A stretch of 64,000 nt of DNA from Bog-159 sp963707465 (GCA_963707465.1 CAVPQK010000011.1:186001-250000), one strand, 5' to 3'; counted from the first letter of the stretch, positions 26,059-38,541 are shown. Notes: generated by a model from the sequence alone, not told the origin. Made by a program: numbers and translations.

Positions 26059-26410
26059 TTACAAGGGCAAGTAAGCCACGACGCCCGCCCAGTCTTCGGG
26101 CTCGCTGCACTCGGCGACGAGAAGTAGTTCTTCGACCGCCAGGGATACCATCACATTTCTGCCCAGGACGATCACTCCCGCCATTGGCATGCCGAGCCGG
26201 ACGGAACTCCCAAGCGAAACCGACCAACGTTTGCACATCGTGAGTCAGCAGGACACGATCGTGCCTGGCGGCCCACTCCAATAGAACCCGATCTTCCGCG
26301 CCGGTCAATCCGGCATCCTGGGCGCGCACAACGTCCACGAGCGGATTCCGGCGCAACAAGCCGCTGATGAATTTGCGTTTCAGGTTTTCGTCGGCGAGGA
26401 ACGAAATCAC
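26059..26410 (-). pseudogene. DUF5615 PIN-like toxin, frameshifted
   Basis: GTG 26410 starts VISFLADENLKRKFISGLLR and the frame continues to RVLLTHDVQTLVGFAWE. The DxN metal-site residues (ADEN) and THD motif of this PIN-like family are present. After FAWE the family continuation (VRLGMPMAGVIVLGRN, then VEELLLVAECSEPEDW and a stop at 26061-26059) lies in another frame, so a small indel near 26215-26225 breaks it. The start overlaps the end of the DUF433 relic (GTGA). Such pairs act as toxin-antitoxin modules. Confidence 0.7.
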
Positions 26411-26744
26411 GCCGGCTGCGTCTTTCGTGCCAGAAGCCGGCGCCGAATCTCGGGCAGAGGAGAGTGCAGCTCGATTTCGTCGACAGTCCGGGCTTCGCGC
26501 TCGCGCAGGTATCGAGGTACGCATCAATCTCGTCGCGGTGTCCGAGATAGAAAGCGATCACTGCGTACACGTCAGCTAGACTTACGGACGGGTATTCCCG
26601 ATAGATCTCTTCGGCAGTGCCGCCTTCCAGGAAGGCGTCGATCATAGTGAGGAGCGTGACACGAGTATCGGCTACCCGGCAGACGCCGTGCGCGTCGAAG
26701 CGAAGCGGCAGCGAAATTGCCTTGATATCGATACTTGTCGTCAC
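26407..26744 (-). pseudogene. DUF433 antitoxin, frameshifted by an 8-bp near-duplication
   Basis: GTG 26744 starts a DUF433 protein (VTRVTLLTMIDAFLEGG-type core: RVADTRVTLLTMIDAFLEGG, then TAEEIYREYPSVSLADVYAV). After DEIDAYL the expected tail (REREARTVDEIELHSPLPEI) is found in another frame. On the minus strand TACCTCGA is followed by TACCTGCG, so an eight-base near-tandem duplication near 26505-26520 explains the shift. The repaired tail ends in a TGA that overlaps the DUF5615 start. A TATAAT box lies just upstream of the start. Confidence 0.7.
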
Positions 26745-26791
26745 GCCCAGATTATACACAAGATGGGCGAGGGGTATAATTACATCGAAAG

Positions 26792-27712
26792 ATGAGGCGG
26801 ATTCTTGCTCAAGATCTTGACCGATGGGCCGATACCCAGATTGGCAGAACTGAGATCGCCCGTCTGGTCGGAATGCTTATCTGTGCGACTGCGCGGACGC
26901 TCCGATCATTCCGGCTCCGGAGCGGCGACTCGGCACAGATTCCCGGATTCGACGGGCACTTGATTGCCGACGGGGTTCCCCCCTTATGTCCCTGACGGAG
27001 AATCCGTATGGGAATTTGGTGCCGGCCAGGACTACTTGGCCAAGGCGAACGAAGAGTACCAAAGGCGCACGGCTAATCCGGGGTCGGTTGATCGGCTGAA
27101 CTGCACCTTCGTGTTTGTGACGCCGCGCGGGTGGAAGCGCGACAGTCCGACCCGCATCGACTGGGCGAAGGGTAGAAGCAATGAGCGCCAGTGGAGGGAG
27201 GTCCTGGTGATGGACGCGCTGACCTTCAGCAGTGGCTTGAGCAGTGCGAAGCCGTGGTTAAGGATTTTGCATCCGAAGTGAAGGGGCTGGTGCAAACTGA
27301 CGGCGCGCTCAGCGTCCGGGAGTTCTGGGAGCAATACGCGGGCGGATTTCGACCGAGGCTAACTGAGCAGGCTGTGCTCTGCGGTCGCAAGAAGGAAGGC
27401 GACGACTTGGTAAAGCAGTTGGCGCTGGTGTTCCGCAAGTGATCAAGCTGCAGGCCGACTCCCGCGACGAGGTGGTGGCATTCGCTTCTGCGGCGATTAG
27501 GACGGCGGAGAGAAGGGGGGCAAAGGTTTTCTTGAGGCGCGCACCTTACTCCTTGAAGCTAAGGACGCAGCGAGACAGGGGCTTAACCAGTCCGCGACAA
27601 TATTCCTGCCGCGCGATGCGGTCGTCGAACTGGCCGGAAACCTGTCGCACGGATGCCCGACGGTGATCCCGCTGGCTCGAGCGGCGAGCACGGCAGGACG
27701 CTATGCGCGACT
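26792..27712 (+). pseudogene. Relic of a large NTPase/restriction-like protein
   Basis: Several frames carry pieces that read on from one another: RWADTQIGRTEIARLVGMLI; then GVPPYVPDGESVWEFGAGQD and ERTFVFVTPRGW-like text; then QWLEQCEAVVKDFASEVKGL and SVREFWEQYAGGFRPRLTEQ; then IKLQADSRDEVVAFASAAIR. Frame changes occur near 26980 (an extra C in a six-C run), 27220, 27437 and 27515. The blocks resemble the N-terminal part of large, poorly described proteins with a PDGxSxWEFG motif, possibly restriction- or STAND-related; this is from memory. The C-terminus is missing and the relic ends before the ilvE-tail repeat. Confidence 0.55.
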
Positions 27713-27728
27713 AACGGGTTGCCGACGC

Positions 27729-27785
27729 GCCGAGCCGGAGGCGGCGCTGGCGGGGGCGGGCGACGGGGACTTGTGGGGCGTGTAG
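27729..27785 (+). repeat. 57-bp direct repeat, copy 2 (ilvE tail)
   Basis: This matches 25987-26043 at 51 of 57 positions, including the in-frame stop. It can encode the same tail ending LAGAGDGDLWGV. No other ilvE sequence is found before it. Confidence 0.7.
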
Positions 27786-27803
27786 GATATACTGAAAGTA
27801 GAT

Positions 27804-28046
27804 ATGGACAACGTCCAGCTATATTTGGCGATTGGGGTGCCTATCGTCTTTAACGGTCTAATGTTCACCGTGCTGGCCGTTATGACCACCTCGCGCATGG
27901 CCGCGCTCGATTCGCGCATGTCGGGTATCGAGGCGCGGATGACCGCGTTGGAGAACACGCTGACCGCGCGTTTCGATCTCATCATGGGGCGGCTGATGGA
28001 TCTCGATACGCGCCTTACCCGCCTGGAAGAACGCAGTCACCAGTAA
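27804..28046 (+). CDS. Small membrane-anchored coiled-coil protein
   Basis: In this 80-residue protein an N-terminal hydrophobic segment (residues about 7-28, YLAIGVPIVFNGLMFTVLAV) is followed by a heptad-like helix with repeated M-x-x-L/I-E-x-R-M spacing to the end. This fits a single-pass protein with a cytoplasmic or periplasmic coiled coil. Similar small proteins are common near accessory genes and have no assigned role. It lies directly after the second ilvE-tail repeat. Confidence 0.55.
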   Translation: MDNVQLYLAIGVPIVFNGLMFTVLAVMTTSRMAALDSRMSGIEARMTALENTLTARFDLIMGRLMDLDTRLTRLEERSHQ

Positions 28047-28067
28047 GCCAGCCCGTCCGCCGCCCAT

Positions 28068-28619
28068 TCAAGATGCCCGCAGTTGCGCCCCCTCGATCAT
28101 CGCCCGGTAGCGCTCCAGGCCCGGCACACGCATGCCGGGGACCTTGGCCAGATCGTCCCAGCGCCGCAGTCGCACCGCCTCGCGCGCGAACGGCTGCTCC
28201 TCGAACGCGTGCGCCTCGGCTTCGGTAAAGGGCCCGCCTTGCAGTTGCAGGCTCTCGGCGGACGCGGGTGAAAGCAGGCTCAAGTACTCGGGGTCCGTGG
28301 CGCAGAGATAGCGCTTGGCGTCCACATGCATGCGCACCGGCGCAGTCACTTCCGGGCCGAAATGCTGCGCCAGCCAGGCATGCCCGAGATCCTCATGCCG
28401 CGCATCGATACCCATGTCCGCGACATGCTCCGGCATGTCATGCAGCAGGTGGCCGATGTCGTGCAGCAGCGCCGCGACTACCAGCCAGTCCGGAGCGTCG
28501 TCGCGCGCCGCGTGATAGGCGGCCTGCAGCGCGTGTTCCCGTTGCGAGACGGGCTCGCCGAAATAGGCGCCGCCGCCTTTGGCCTCGAAGATCTCAACGA
28601 TTCGATCGCTCACTTGCAT
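28068..28619 (-). CDS. PhnZ-like HD-domain mixed-valence iron oxygenase for phosphonates
   Basis: The 183-residue protein opens with GAYFGEPVSQREHALQAAYH. Tyr19 and Glu22 correspond to the substrate-lid residues of PhnZ, and His29 to its first metal ligand. LLHDIGHLLHD (His53-Asp54), RHEDLGHAWL and MHVDAKRYL supply further ligands, with a late Asp in LRRWDDLAK. PhnZ splits 2-amino-1-hydroxyethylphosphonate to glycine and phosphate using two irons and O2. Its start overlaps the transporter end by ten bases and it is last in the cluster. A phosphonate role is supported by both neighbours. Confidence 0.8.
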   Translation of the reverse strand: MQVSDRIVEIFEAKGGGAYFGEPVSQREHALQAAYHAARDDAPDWLVVAALLHDIGHLLHDMPEHVADMGIDARHEDLGHAWLAQHFGPEVTAPVRMHVDAKRYLCATDPEYLSLLSPASAESLQLQGGPFTEAEAHAFEEQPFAREAVRLRRWDDLAKVPGMRVPGLERYRAMIEGAQLRAS

Positions 28620-29899
28620 AGGGTAGCCCGCCGCTGGCCCATAAACAGCAACGCGGCCGCGCCGCTCGAAAGCAGCGCGACGCCGGCCAGCGCCAGAAAA
28701 GCTCCCGTCCAGCCGAAGCTGACCGAAATGCGCGCCACGGTGTCGCCCGCCAGTATGCCGCCCAGATAGCCGACGCCGTCGATAATCCCGGAAGATGTGG
28801 CGCTGCCGTGCTTGCCGCCGAAATCCAAAGCGATAGCGCCCGCCAGGTAGGCATAAGGCCCGATCACCAGGAAGCCGACCGTGGCCACCAGAAGGGCAGG
28901 CAATCCGTGTCCCACGCCCGCGCGCAGCGAGCCCAGCGCGAACAGCGCGACCGAGCACAGCAGCAGGCTGTAGAACATGATCGCCGAGCGCCCGGTGCGG
29001 CCCAGGCGATCGCTCCAGAAACCGGAGAGCAGCACGGAAACGCCGCCGAATAGCGGAAACACCGCGCTCATTCCGGCCGCCTCCGCCTTGCTATAACCGG
29101 CCACCTGATTGAAGTATGTAGGGGTCCAGGTATTGAAGGTCTCGCGCACCAGGGTGGTCCCGAGCGACAGCGCGCACACGATCCAGAACGCCGGGCTGCG
29201 GAACAGCGGCGCGAGCAGATCGCGCAGGCTGGATGGCTTCGGATCTTCGCCTTCGGCGCCGAACAGGTTCAGCGGATTCACTTCGGGTTCCGGAAGGCCG
29301 AGGTGCGCGCGCGATTCCTTCAGCACCAACAGATTCGCGACGAAGATGACAAACAAGGTGCCCGCGGCCACTTGAAAGACCTCGCGCCAACCGAACCCGT
29401 GGCCGATCAGGAAGCCCATGAACTGGCGCGCCGCGGCGTCGCCAAACAGATAGCTCAGGCTGATGGCACCCATCACCGCGCCATACGAGGAATACGAGAA
29501 CCAGCGCGAGGCGATCTTCACCATCCCCGCCCAGCCCGAGGATTGCACCAGGCGGTTGCCGATCCAAGCCAGCGTGAAGATGGGCAATCCGCCGCCCAGC
29601 GAGAACAGAAGCGTGAACAGGATCGAGCCGCCCATGCCGATCAGGAAATTCCGCTTGCCGCCCAGGAAATCGGCCGTGCCGGCCAGGAAGAACTTGCCCA
29701 TCGCATAGGCCAGCACCGCGATCGAGGTGACGGCCCCGAGGCGGATCCTGGCTTCGCTGGGCGACATCCCGTGGGAGGCCAGTTCGTCGATGATCAGCGG
29801 GAGACTGACGGAAAAGTCCGAGCGGCAGAGATAGTAGCCGGCATAACCCATGAACAGCAGCGTGATGGTGAGCCCCTGCCAGACGGCCAGGCGGCGCAT
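28610..29899 (-). CDS. MFS/OPA-type transporter in a phosphonate cluster
   Basis: The 429-residue, 12-helix-type protein resembles the GlpT/UhpC organophosphate:phosphate antiporters, with MGYAGYYLCRSDFSVSLPLI in helix 1 and an RLGAVTSIAVLAYAMGKFFL segment next. The start is ATG 29899, overlapping the oxidoreductase stop (TGATG). An upstream in-frame extension would run into the oxidoreductase gene. Transport of an alkylphosphonate or a breakdown product is inferred from position between the PhnZ-like and FAD genes. Confidence 0.8.
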   Translation of the reverse strand: MRRLAVWQGLTITLLFMGYAGYYLCRSDFSVSLPLIIDELASHGMSPSEARIRLGAVTSIAVLAYAMGKFFLAGTADFLGGKRNFLIGMGGSILFTLLFSLGGGLPIFTLAWIGNRLVQSSGWAGMVKIASRWFSYSSYGAVMGAISLSYLFGDAAARQFMGFLIGHGFGWREVFQVAAGTLFVIFVANLLVLKESRAHLGLPEPEVNPLNLFGAEGEDPKPSSLRDLLAPLFRSPAFWIVCALSLGTTLVRETFNTWTPTYFNQVAGYSKAEAAGMSAVFPLFGGVSVLLSGFWSDRLGRTGRSAIMFYSLLLCSVALFALGSLRAGVGHGLPALLVATVGFLVIGPYAYLAGAIALDFGGKHGSATSSGIIDGVGYLGGILAGDTVARISVSFGWTGAFLALAGVALLSSGAAALLFMGQRRATLCK

Positions 29900-31008
29900 C
29901 AGAATCCCAGCTCCTTCATGGTGTCTTCGGCGAGTCCGAACGCGAGGGTCATGCCGGCCCCGCCGGTGGCCGTGACCACGCGCACATTGGGCTCGGGCGA
30001 GAGCGAGACGTATGGCTGGTCCGGATGTTTGGCGTAGACGCCATGCCAGTGCTGCGCGATCTCCAAATCCGGCGCCGCCAGAAAGCCGCGCGCGTAGCGC
30101 AGGACCAGATCGTCGATTTCGGCGCGATCGAAGGGGTCGATGGCCGCGCCATATTCGTGCGAGTCGCCGATGGTCAGTTCGCGGCCGGCGGTCTGGGATA
30201 CTAGCACGTGAATGCCCCACCGATCGTATTCAGGCGTCTCGTCGGCGAGGCGCTGCTGCAGCGCGGGCAGCGTCCGGCACACCTGGAACGATTCATAGAA
30301 ACGCAGCGTCAGCCCGGCGGCCAAGGCGGGACCAAGCTGCCACCCCTGCGGCTGCGGACGCGTGCGCATCATCTGGAGCTTGCAGCGGGTGACGCCGCTC
30401 GCGCGGAACATATCCGGGTAGAGCGTTTCAAAGTCGTGGCCGGTGCACACGATGGCGGTTTCGAACTTTGACAGATCCGTGCCGCTGACCGCCGTGTTCC
30501 AGTGGAAGCGCACGTCGAATCTCTCGGCCAAATACCGGGGGATCTGCGCCAGCGCCACGCGCGGGTCCACCGTAATTTCAGTGGGACTCCAAATGGCGCC
30601 AAGCAGGCCGTCGGGCCGAACCGCTCCGGTGCGCGCCAGGACGCCCGCCGCGTTCAGCCATTCGCACGCGTAGCCCAAATTGGGCGCCACATCGCAAAAC
30701 TCGCGTGCGACCGCGGCCTCGTCCGCGCGGTAAGCCAGGTGCAGTGAGCCGGTGGGGAAGTAGGGTAGACGCGCGGCCGTCAGGACTTCGAGCCAGGCGG
30801 CGCGGCTGCGCAGAGCCATGTCGTGCATGCGGCCGGCCGGCTGCCCGATGGGCCAGAGCATGCCGAAGTTGCGGACCGACGCGCCCGCGGCCTGCGGGCT
30901 GCGTTCGAAGACCACCACGGACCGCCCCCGCTTCGCCAGCGCATAGGCGTGCGCGAGGCCCAGAATACCCGCTCCGACGATGGCGACGTCCGCAGTGTGC
31001 GTGGGCAT
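29899..31008 (-). CDS. FAD-dependent oxidoreductase, TIGR03364-like (phosphonate clusters)
   Basis: This 369-residue protein of the DAO superfamily starts with an FAD-binding Rossmann motif (DVAIVGAGILGLAHAYALAK), then VVVFERSPQAAGASVRNFGM. A C-terminal ATGGAGMTLAFGLAEDT closes the FAD site. Members of the TIGR03364 type accompany HD-oxygenase genes in phosphonate degradation loci and may act on aminoalkylphosphonates; the exact reaction here is not known. ATG 31008 starts at the canonical motif, and a GTG 13 codons earlier is possible. Confidence 0.8.
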   Translation of the reverse strand: MPTHTADVAIVGAGILGLAHAYALAKRGRSVVVFERSPQAAGASVRNFGMLWPIGQPAGRMHDMALRSRAAWLEVLTAARLPYFPTGSLHLAYRADEAAVAREFCDVAPNLGYACEWLNAAGVLARTGAVRPDGLLGAIWSPTEITVDPRVALAQIPRYLAERFDVRFHWNTAVSGTDLSKFETAIVCTGHDFETLYPDMFRASGVTRCKLQMMRTRPQPQGWQLGPALAAGLTLRFYESFQVCRTLPALQQRLADETPEYDRWGIHVLVSQTAGRELTIGDSHEYGAAIDPFDRAEIDDLVLRYARGFLAAPDLEIAQHWHGVYAKHPDQPYVSLSPEPNVRVVTATGGAGMTLAFGLAEDTMKELGF

Positions 31009-31105
31009 GAAAGGAGAGACCAACGTATCTGAAATAAGGCAGCGCACGCAACGACGCGCGTCCTCCGTGCGCTATTCTGAAAAGAGGGTCCCTTACGACA
31101 TTCCA

Positions 31106-31320
31106 ATGGCGCTTTCAACCGTCGTGAACGAGGCCGAGATCGATCGCCGCATCTCGATCGCCGCATCAAGGAAGTGGCGCGTAGGTTGGCCCCGGACGTG
31201 GTGCGCATGCGATATGCACTGACGTTGAATTCGGCAGGCGAGGAATCCACTTTTCTTCGCATTGTGTTGTCCGACCTGGCGAACACCCCACCTTGCCAAG
31301 CGGGAGAGAACGAAACCTAA
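31106..31320 (+). pseudogene. Small accessory protein, broken by an exact 14-bp tandem duplication
   Basis: ATG 31106 opens MALSTVVNEAEIDRRI. The 14 bases at 31140-31153 are then exactly repeated at 31154-31167, which shifts the frame. With one copy removed the protein continues IKEVARRLAPDVVRMRYALT and STFLRIVLSD to a stop at 31318-31320. The family resembles small proteins often found just upstream of HEPN-domain genes. The next segment contains HEPN-like remains, which fits. Confidence 0.6.
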
Positions 31321-31515
31321 ACACGCAGCCTCCGGCGGGCTGGTCGCAGCAATTCGCCAGCCGTAAATTTGCCGGCGAGCCCAGATCAGCCGCTTCGGGC
31401 CCGCGCACTCGACGCCGGCAACTTTGCAAGAGCAGCTTTCCGGACTTGGCAGCTCGTCAGGCTGGAGCGAATCGCCCAATTCCACCTCCTGCAACTCTTA
31501 ATCCAGCGCCGCTGA
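31281..31515 (+). pseudogene. HEPN-like gene remnant
   Basis: Two out-of-frame pieces are recognisable. LAKRERTKPKHAASGG resembles the start of the HEPN core. AAFRTWQLVRLERIAQFHLL ending at TGA 31515 resembles the C-terminal helices of HEPN proteins (FxxWxxVR...A.FYLLxLL). The middle, with the catalytic region, cannot be read in any frame. It is paired with the broken gene just upstream. The next 170 bases to the start at 31685 hold no gene I can support. Confidence 0.4.
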
Positions 31516-31684
31516 AAAACCCGGCGTAACGAACCTCACCCTCCCGCTCACCCGCATTACGCGCCATTCCTGTTGAAAAACCCGCCATTCGATGCACGGC
31601 TCTTTATTTCCAATGGCTTAACAGGCGAAGATGCACTCAAACGGGATAGGTGTCGCTAAAGCCGCCCGAACTCAGAGGAGTACT

Positions 31685-33499
31685 ATGAGCACTCAGCCGT
31701 TTGAACCGAAGCCCATGCCATCTGCCGGTCTGGTCCAGATCAATGCCGGCATCGAAGACGTAATCCAAGAGCGCCTGGCGGAAGAGCGCGCTCGCCTGGA
31801 GCGCGAAGCCGGCGTGGTAAAGCGCGAAACGCACCAATTCAAACGGCCGGTGGAGCATCCGTTCACCAAGGAACAACGCAGCCGGACCACGCTGCTGTTC
31901 GGCGGCCTCACCTGGAAGCACGAAAAGCTGGTGCACGGCGCGCTGGAAGGCCTCGGCTACAAGTCGCCGAAGCCGTGCCGACGCCCAACGTGCGCGCGTT
32001 CCAGACGGGCAAGGAATACGGCAACAACGGCCAGTGCAACCCCACTTATTTCACCGTCGGCAACCTGGTGCAGTATCTGCAGAGCCTGGAAGAGCAGGGC
32101 CTGACCAAGCAGGAAATCATCGACCGCTACGTCTTCTTCACCGCCGGCGCCTGCGGGCCCTGCCGCTTCGGCATGTACGAAGCCGAGTATCGCCTGGCGC
32201 TGCGCAACGCCGGTTTCGACGGCTTCCGCGTGCTGCTGTTCCAGCAATCCGGCGGGCTGAACCAGTCCGACGCCGAAGCCGGCCTGGAGATGAACCTCGA
32301 CTTCTTCCTGGGCATCCTCAACGCGCTGAACTGCGGCGACGTGCATCAACGAAGTGGCCTATGCAGATCCGCCCGTACGAAGTGAATGCCGGCGAGACCG
32401 ACCGCGTGCTCGACGAAGCCATGGACATACATGCACGAGGTGTTCCGCAAGAAGCAGCCCTGGCAACTCGGACGAGCAGCCTGACGAAATACCTGGGCGG
32501 ACTTCTCCGGACACCGCGGAATACATCGGCAAGTTCGTGAACCAACTTAAGGGCGACGATTACATCCCGGCGCTGCACCGCTGCCGCGACGCGTTCAACG
32601 CGATCGAGATCGACCGCCTGCGCGTCAAGCCCATCGTCAAGATCACCGGCGAGTTCTGGGCGCAGACCACCGAGGGCGACGGCAACTTCAACATGTTCAA
32701 GTTCCTGAAGAGCGAAGGCGCGCAGGTGCTGGTGGAGCCCATCGGCACCTGGATCATGTACATGATTCACCAGGTGGTGCAGAAGTACAAGGATTTCAAG
32801 GGACTCGAGGAGGGTGCCGTGCTGCCGCCGCTGTGGCGTCTCGATAAGCGCGCCAAAATCGAGTGGAGCTTCCGCAATAAAGTCGCCAAGCTGAAGCTCG
32901 GCGGAGGCCATCTTCAAGCGCGAGTATCACAAGATCGTGGACGCCCTGGGCGGCATCGCGCATCACCTGGCCGACCAGTACGAACTGCAGCGCCTCGGCC
33001 ATCCTTTCTACAACTCGCGCGCGGGCGGCGGCGAAGGCCACCTGGAAGTCGCCAAGAATATTTACTACTCGAACAAAGACCTGGCCCACATGGTGCTGTC
33101 GGTGAAGCCGTTCGGCTGCATGCCTTCGACGCAGTCGGATGGCGCGCAATCCGCGGTGGTATCGAATTACAAGGACATGATCTATCTGCCGGTCGAGACA
33201 TCCGGCGAAGGCGAGATCAACGCCCATAGCCGCGTGCAGATGGCGCTCGGCGAAGCCAAGAACAAGGCCAAGAAGGAAATGGCCGAAGTTCTGGAGCGCA
33301 CCGGCTTGACCGCTGGACGATTGCCGCGCCTGGGTGGAAGCGCACCCCGAGATCGAAGCGTCCGGTCTATCACGTGCCGCACAGCAAGGGCGTGGTGGGC
33401 CTGGCCGCCAATTTCGTGATGCACATCGCGGAGCGGATGAAGAAGGAGGGCGTCGCGCCCGTCGCGCACGAGCGCGAAGAAGCCTTGGCAGTCCAATAG
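31685..33499 (+). pseudogene. 2-hydroxyacyl-CoA dehydratase-type protein with many frameshifts
   Basis: AGAGGAG precedes ATG 31685. Protein blocks follow each other in changing frames: LLFGGLTWKHEKLVHGALEG; VRAFQTGKEYGNNGQCNPTY and FTAGACGPCRFGMYEAEYRL; KPIVKITGEFWAQTTEGDGN; NIYYSNKDLAHMVLSVKPFG; ending HIAERMKKEGVAPVAHEREE, with the stop at 33499. These fit the C-terminal, iron-sulfur part of the large dehydratase/activase family. Small indels are needed near 31963, 32343, 32363, 32430, between 32450 and 32520, and at 32902, 33311 and 33350. Protein conservation between them is high, so the damage is recent or is a consensus error. Confidence 0.75.
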
Positions 33500-33511
33500 C
33501 CCGGGGGATTC

Positions 33512-37100
<3,589 letters not shown>

Positions 37101-37134
37101 TCAGCAGCTACTACTATCCATCAGACTGGAGTCT

Positions 37135-37176
37135 TGTGGGGCAGGTTGTCAACCTGCAGGCCGATTGTCAATCGGC
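37135..37176. repeat. 42-bp double palindrome, left copy
   Basis: Two adjacent hairpins, GCAGGTTGTCAACCTGC and GCCGATTGTCAATCGGC, follow TGTGG. The inverted copy at 39139-39180 differs at one base. The form is like REP/BIME units. Confidence 0.8.
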
Positions 37177-37191
37177 GTAGCTGGGTGGTGT

Positions 37192-37332
37192 ATGGTTGAG
37201 ATTCAGCCAATGCGCGTCGAACTGGAACGAGAAGATGATGGTCGAATCCTGGCTTCCGTGCCAGACCTGCCCGGCGTGGTGGCCTACGGTGCCAGCGAGG
37301 AAGAAGGGTGCCTTACTTCCAGGACATTTTAA
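37192..37332 (+). pseudogene. HicB-type antitoxin, N-terminal fragment
   Basis: ATG 37192 starts MVEIQPMRVELEREDDGRIL, then ASVPDLPGVVAYGASEEE, the N-terminal half of a HicB antitoxin. After about 38 residues the similarity ends at the junction with the SEFIR gene, and the frame stops at 37332. The rest of HicB and any HicA toxin are absent. No regulatory helix-turn-helix remains. Confidence 0.7.
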
Positions 37333-38377
37333 GGAAGGAGCCCAAGCCCTTCTCATTTTGGACGTAGTACTCGACGGCCTCACGGGTTTCCCCCGCAGTC
37401 TTGCCCCATAGCCCGACCTGCGGCAAGGCTTGCGAGTTCTTGCAGTAGAAACCCGTGCGCGCTACGCCCCCGGGAATGGAGTACTTGCCCTCGCCGGGTG
37501 CTGATTGGGGCCGGCCATTGAATTCGGCGGAGAGCTTGTTGGCGGGAGGACCGCCAATAGAAATGACTGGATTACCTTGGAGGACCGGTGCTTCGTCGAA
37601 CCACGCTTGATCACTGACCACTATTCCGCGCCGGAAAGGATACTCTGCGCCCCTCTGGTCAATATGGTCCCTGAGAAACTCTGCAGCAGGCCGATCAAGA
37701 AGCTCAGCCACGACTGTCGTGCCGACAACTACAACCACGGTCTCTTTGTTAATGATCGCGTGCCGGTCATATGTCCTATCTAGGCGAAGAATATCATCAT
37801 AGTATCTAGGATTCGACATAGTTTTGCTCAGGTGTTCCGACGAGAACACGGTCGATAAGGGATGGGTCGCTTTCGCGGCTGGCGGCAATCGCTTCAGCCG
37901 ACCCGTGCCGACTCTGGTCGCGCGCAATTGGTTCGTCAGACGGCGGTACAGCGCCTCATAGTCGTCATACAGGGAGTAGTGGGTCGAAGCTCTCATGCGC
38001 ACAGGAACATCATCCGGAGATGCGCCGTGGAAGAGCACCGGAACGAACCTATGGTTGACCAACTTGGCGTGGTACAGGTAGTCATAGATGAGGCGACTCT
38101 CCCAGATGGCTCCGCGCCCCTCGGGCGTTTCGTCTGGCTGCTCAACTCGCTGGCGATAGGCTGCCGTGCAGACCATAAGGACGAAGTCGGACTCGCGTAT
38201 CTGCCTATCCATCCATGCTGGCCAGCCGTCCGGCGGGGACGTCTCGTCCAGGTCGACGGCCACCTTCACTCCGTCATCTTTCAGACGATCGGATAGGTCC
38301 AGCACGCGCCCAGTGTGTTCCGCAGACTCGTGGCTATATATGATGAGGACACGAGGTACGCGTAGTGCTGGTAGCAT
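37313..38377 (-). CDS. SEFIR-domain protein with an unassigned C-terminal domain
   Basis: Residues about 6-165 of 354 form a SEFIR (TIR-related) domain: RVLIIYSHESAEHTGRVLDL, SPPDGWPAWMDRQIRESDFV, LMVCTAAYRQRVEQ and a late RFVPVLFHGAS. Residues about 185-354 form a second domain that I do not recognise, with NPRYYDDILRLDRTY, ETVVVVVGTTVVAELLD, VISIGGPPANKLSAEF and a C-terminal WGKTAGETREAVEYYV. ATG 38377 is preferred; an earlier start at 38476 adds basic, unrelated residues. It sits between inverted double palindromes with a PIN pair. A signalling or defence role is inferred from domain type only. Confidence 0.75.
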   Translation of the reverse strand: MLPALRVPRVLIIYSHESAEHTGRVLDLSDRLKDDGVKVAVDLDETSPPDGWPAWMDRQIRESDFVLMVCTAAYRQRVEQPDETPEGRGAIWESRLIYDYLYHAKLVNHRFVPVLFHGASPDDVPVRMRASTHYSLYDDYEALYRRLTNQLRATRVGTGRLKRLPPAAKATHPLSTVFSSEHLSKTMSNPRYYDDILRLDRTYDRHAIINKETVVVVVGTTVVAELLDRPAAEFLRDHIDQRGAEYPFRRGIVVSDQAWFDEAPVLQGNPVISIGGPPANKLSAEFNGRPQSAPGEGKYSIPGGVARTGFYCKNSQALPQVGLWGKTAGETREAVEYYVQNEKGLGSFLKMSWK

Positions 38378-38541
38378 ATGGCGGCCGCTCCCGCGAGCCG
38401 GCTCCGCCCGGAACGACGGCGGTGGGAAAGCGACAGAACGCTTACCCGCCAATGAACTGTAACATACCGAGCGCACGCGATCAACGGCGCTAGAGGCAGG
38501 CTTGCGGACCGGCCAAGTGCGGAAGCGCTAGAATAGACGAC

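Noticed and set aside
31516..31684. Short open frames before the dehydratase gene
   Set aside because: No conserved blocks. Only the AGAGGAG ribosome site of the 31685 start is meaningful.
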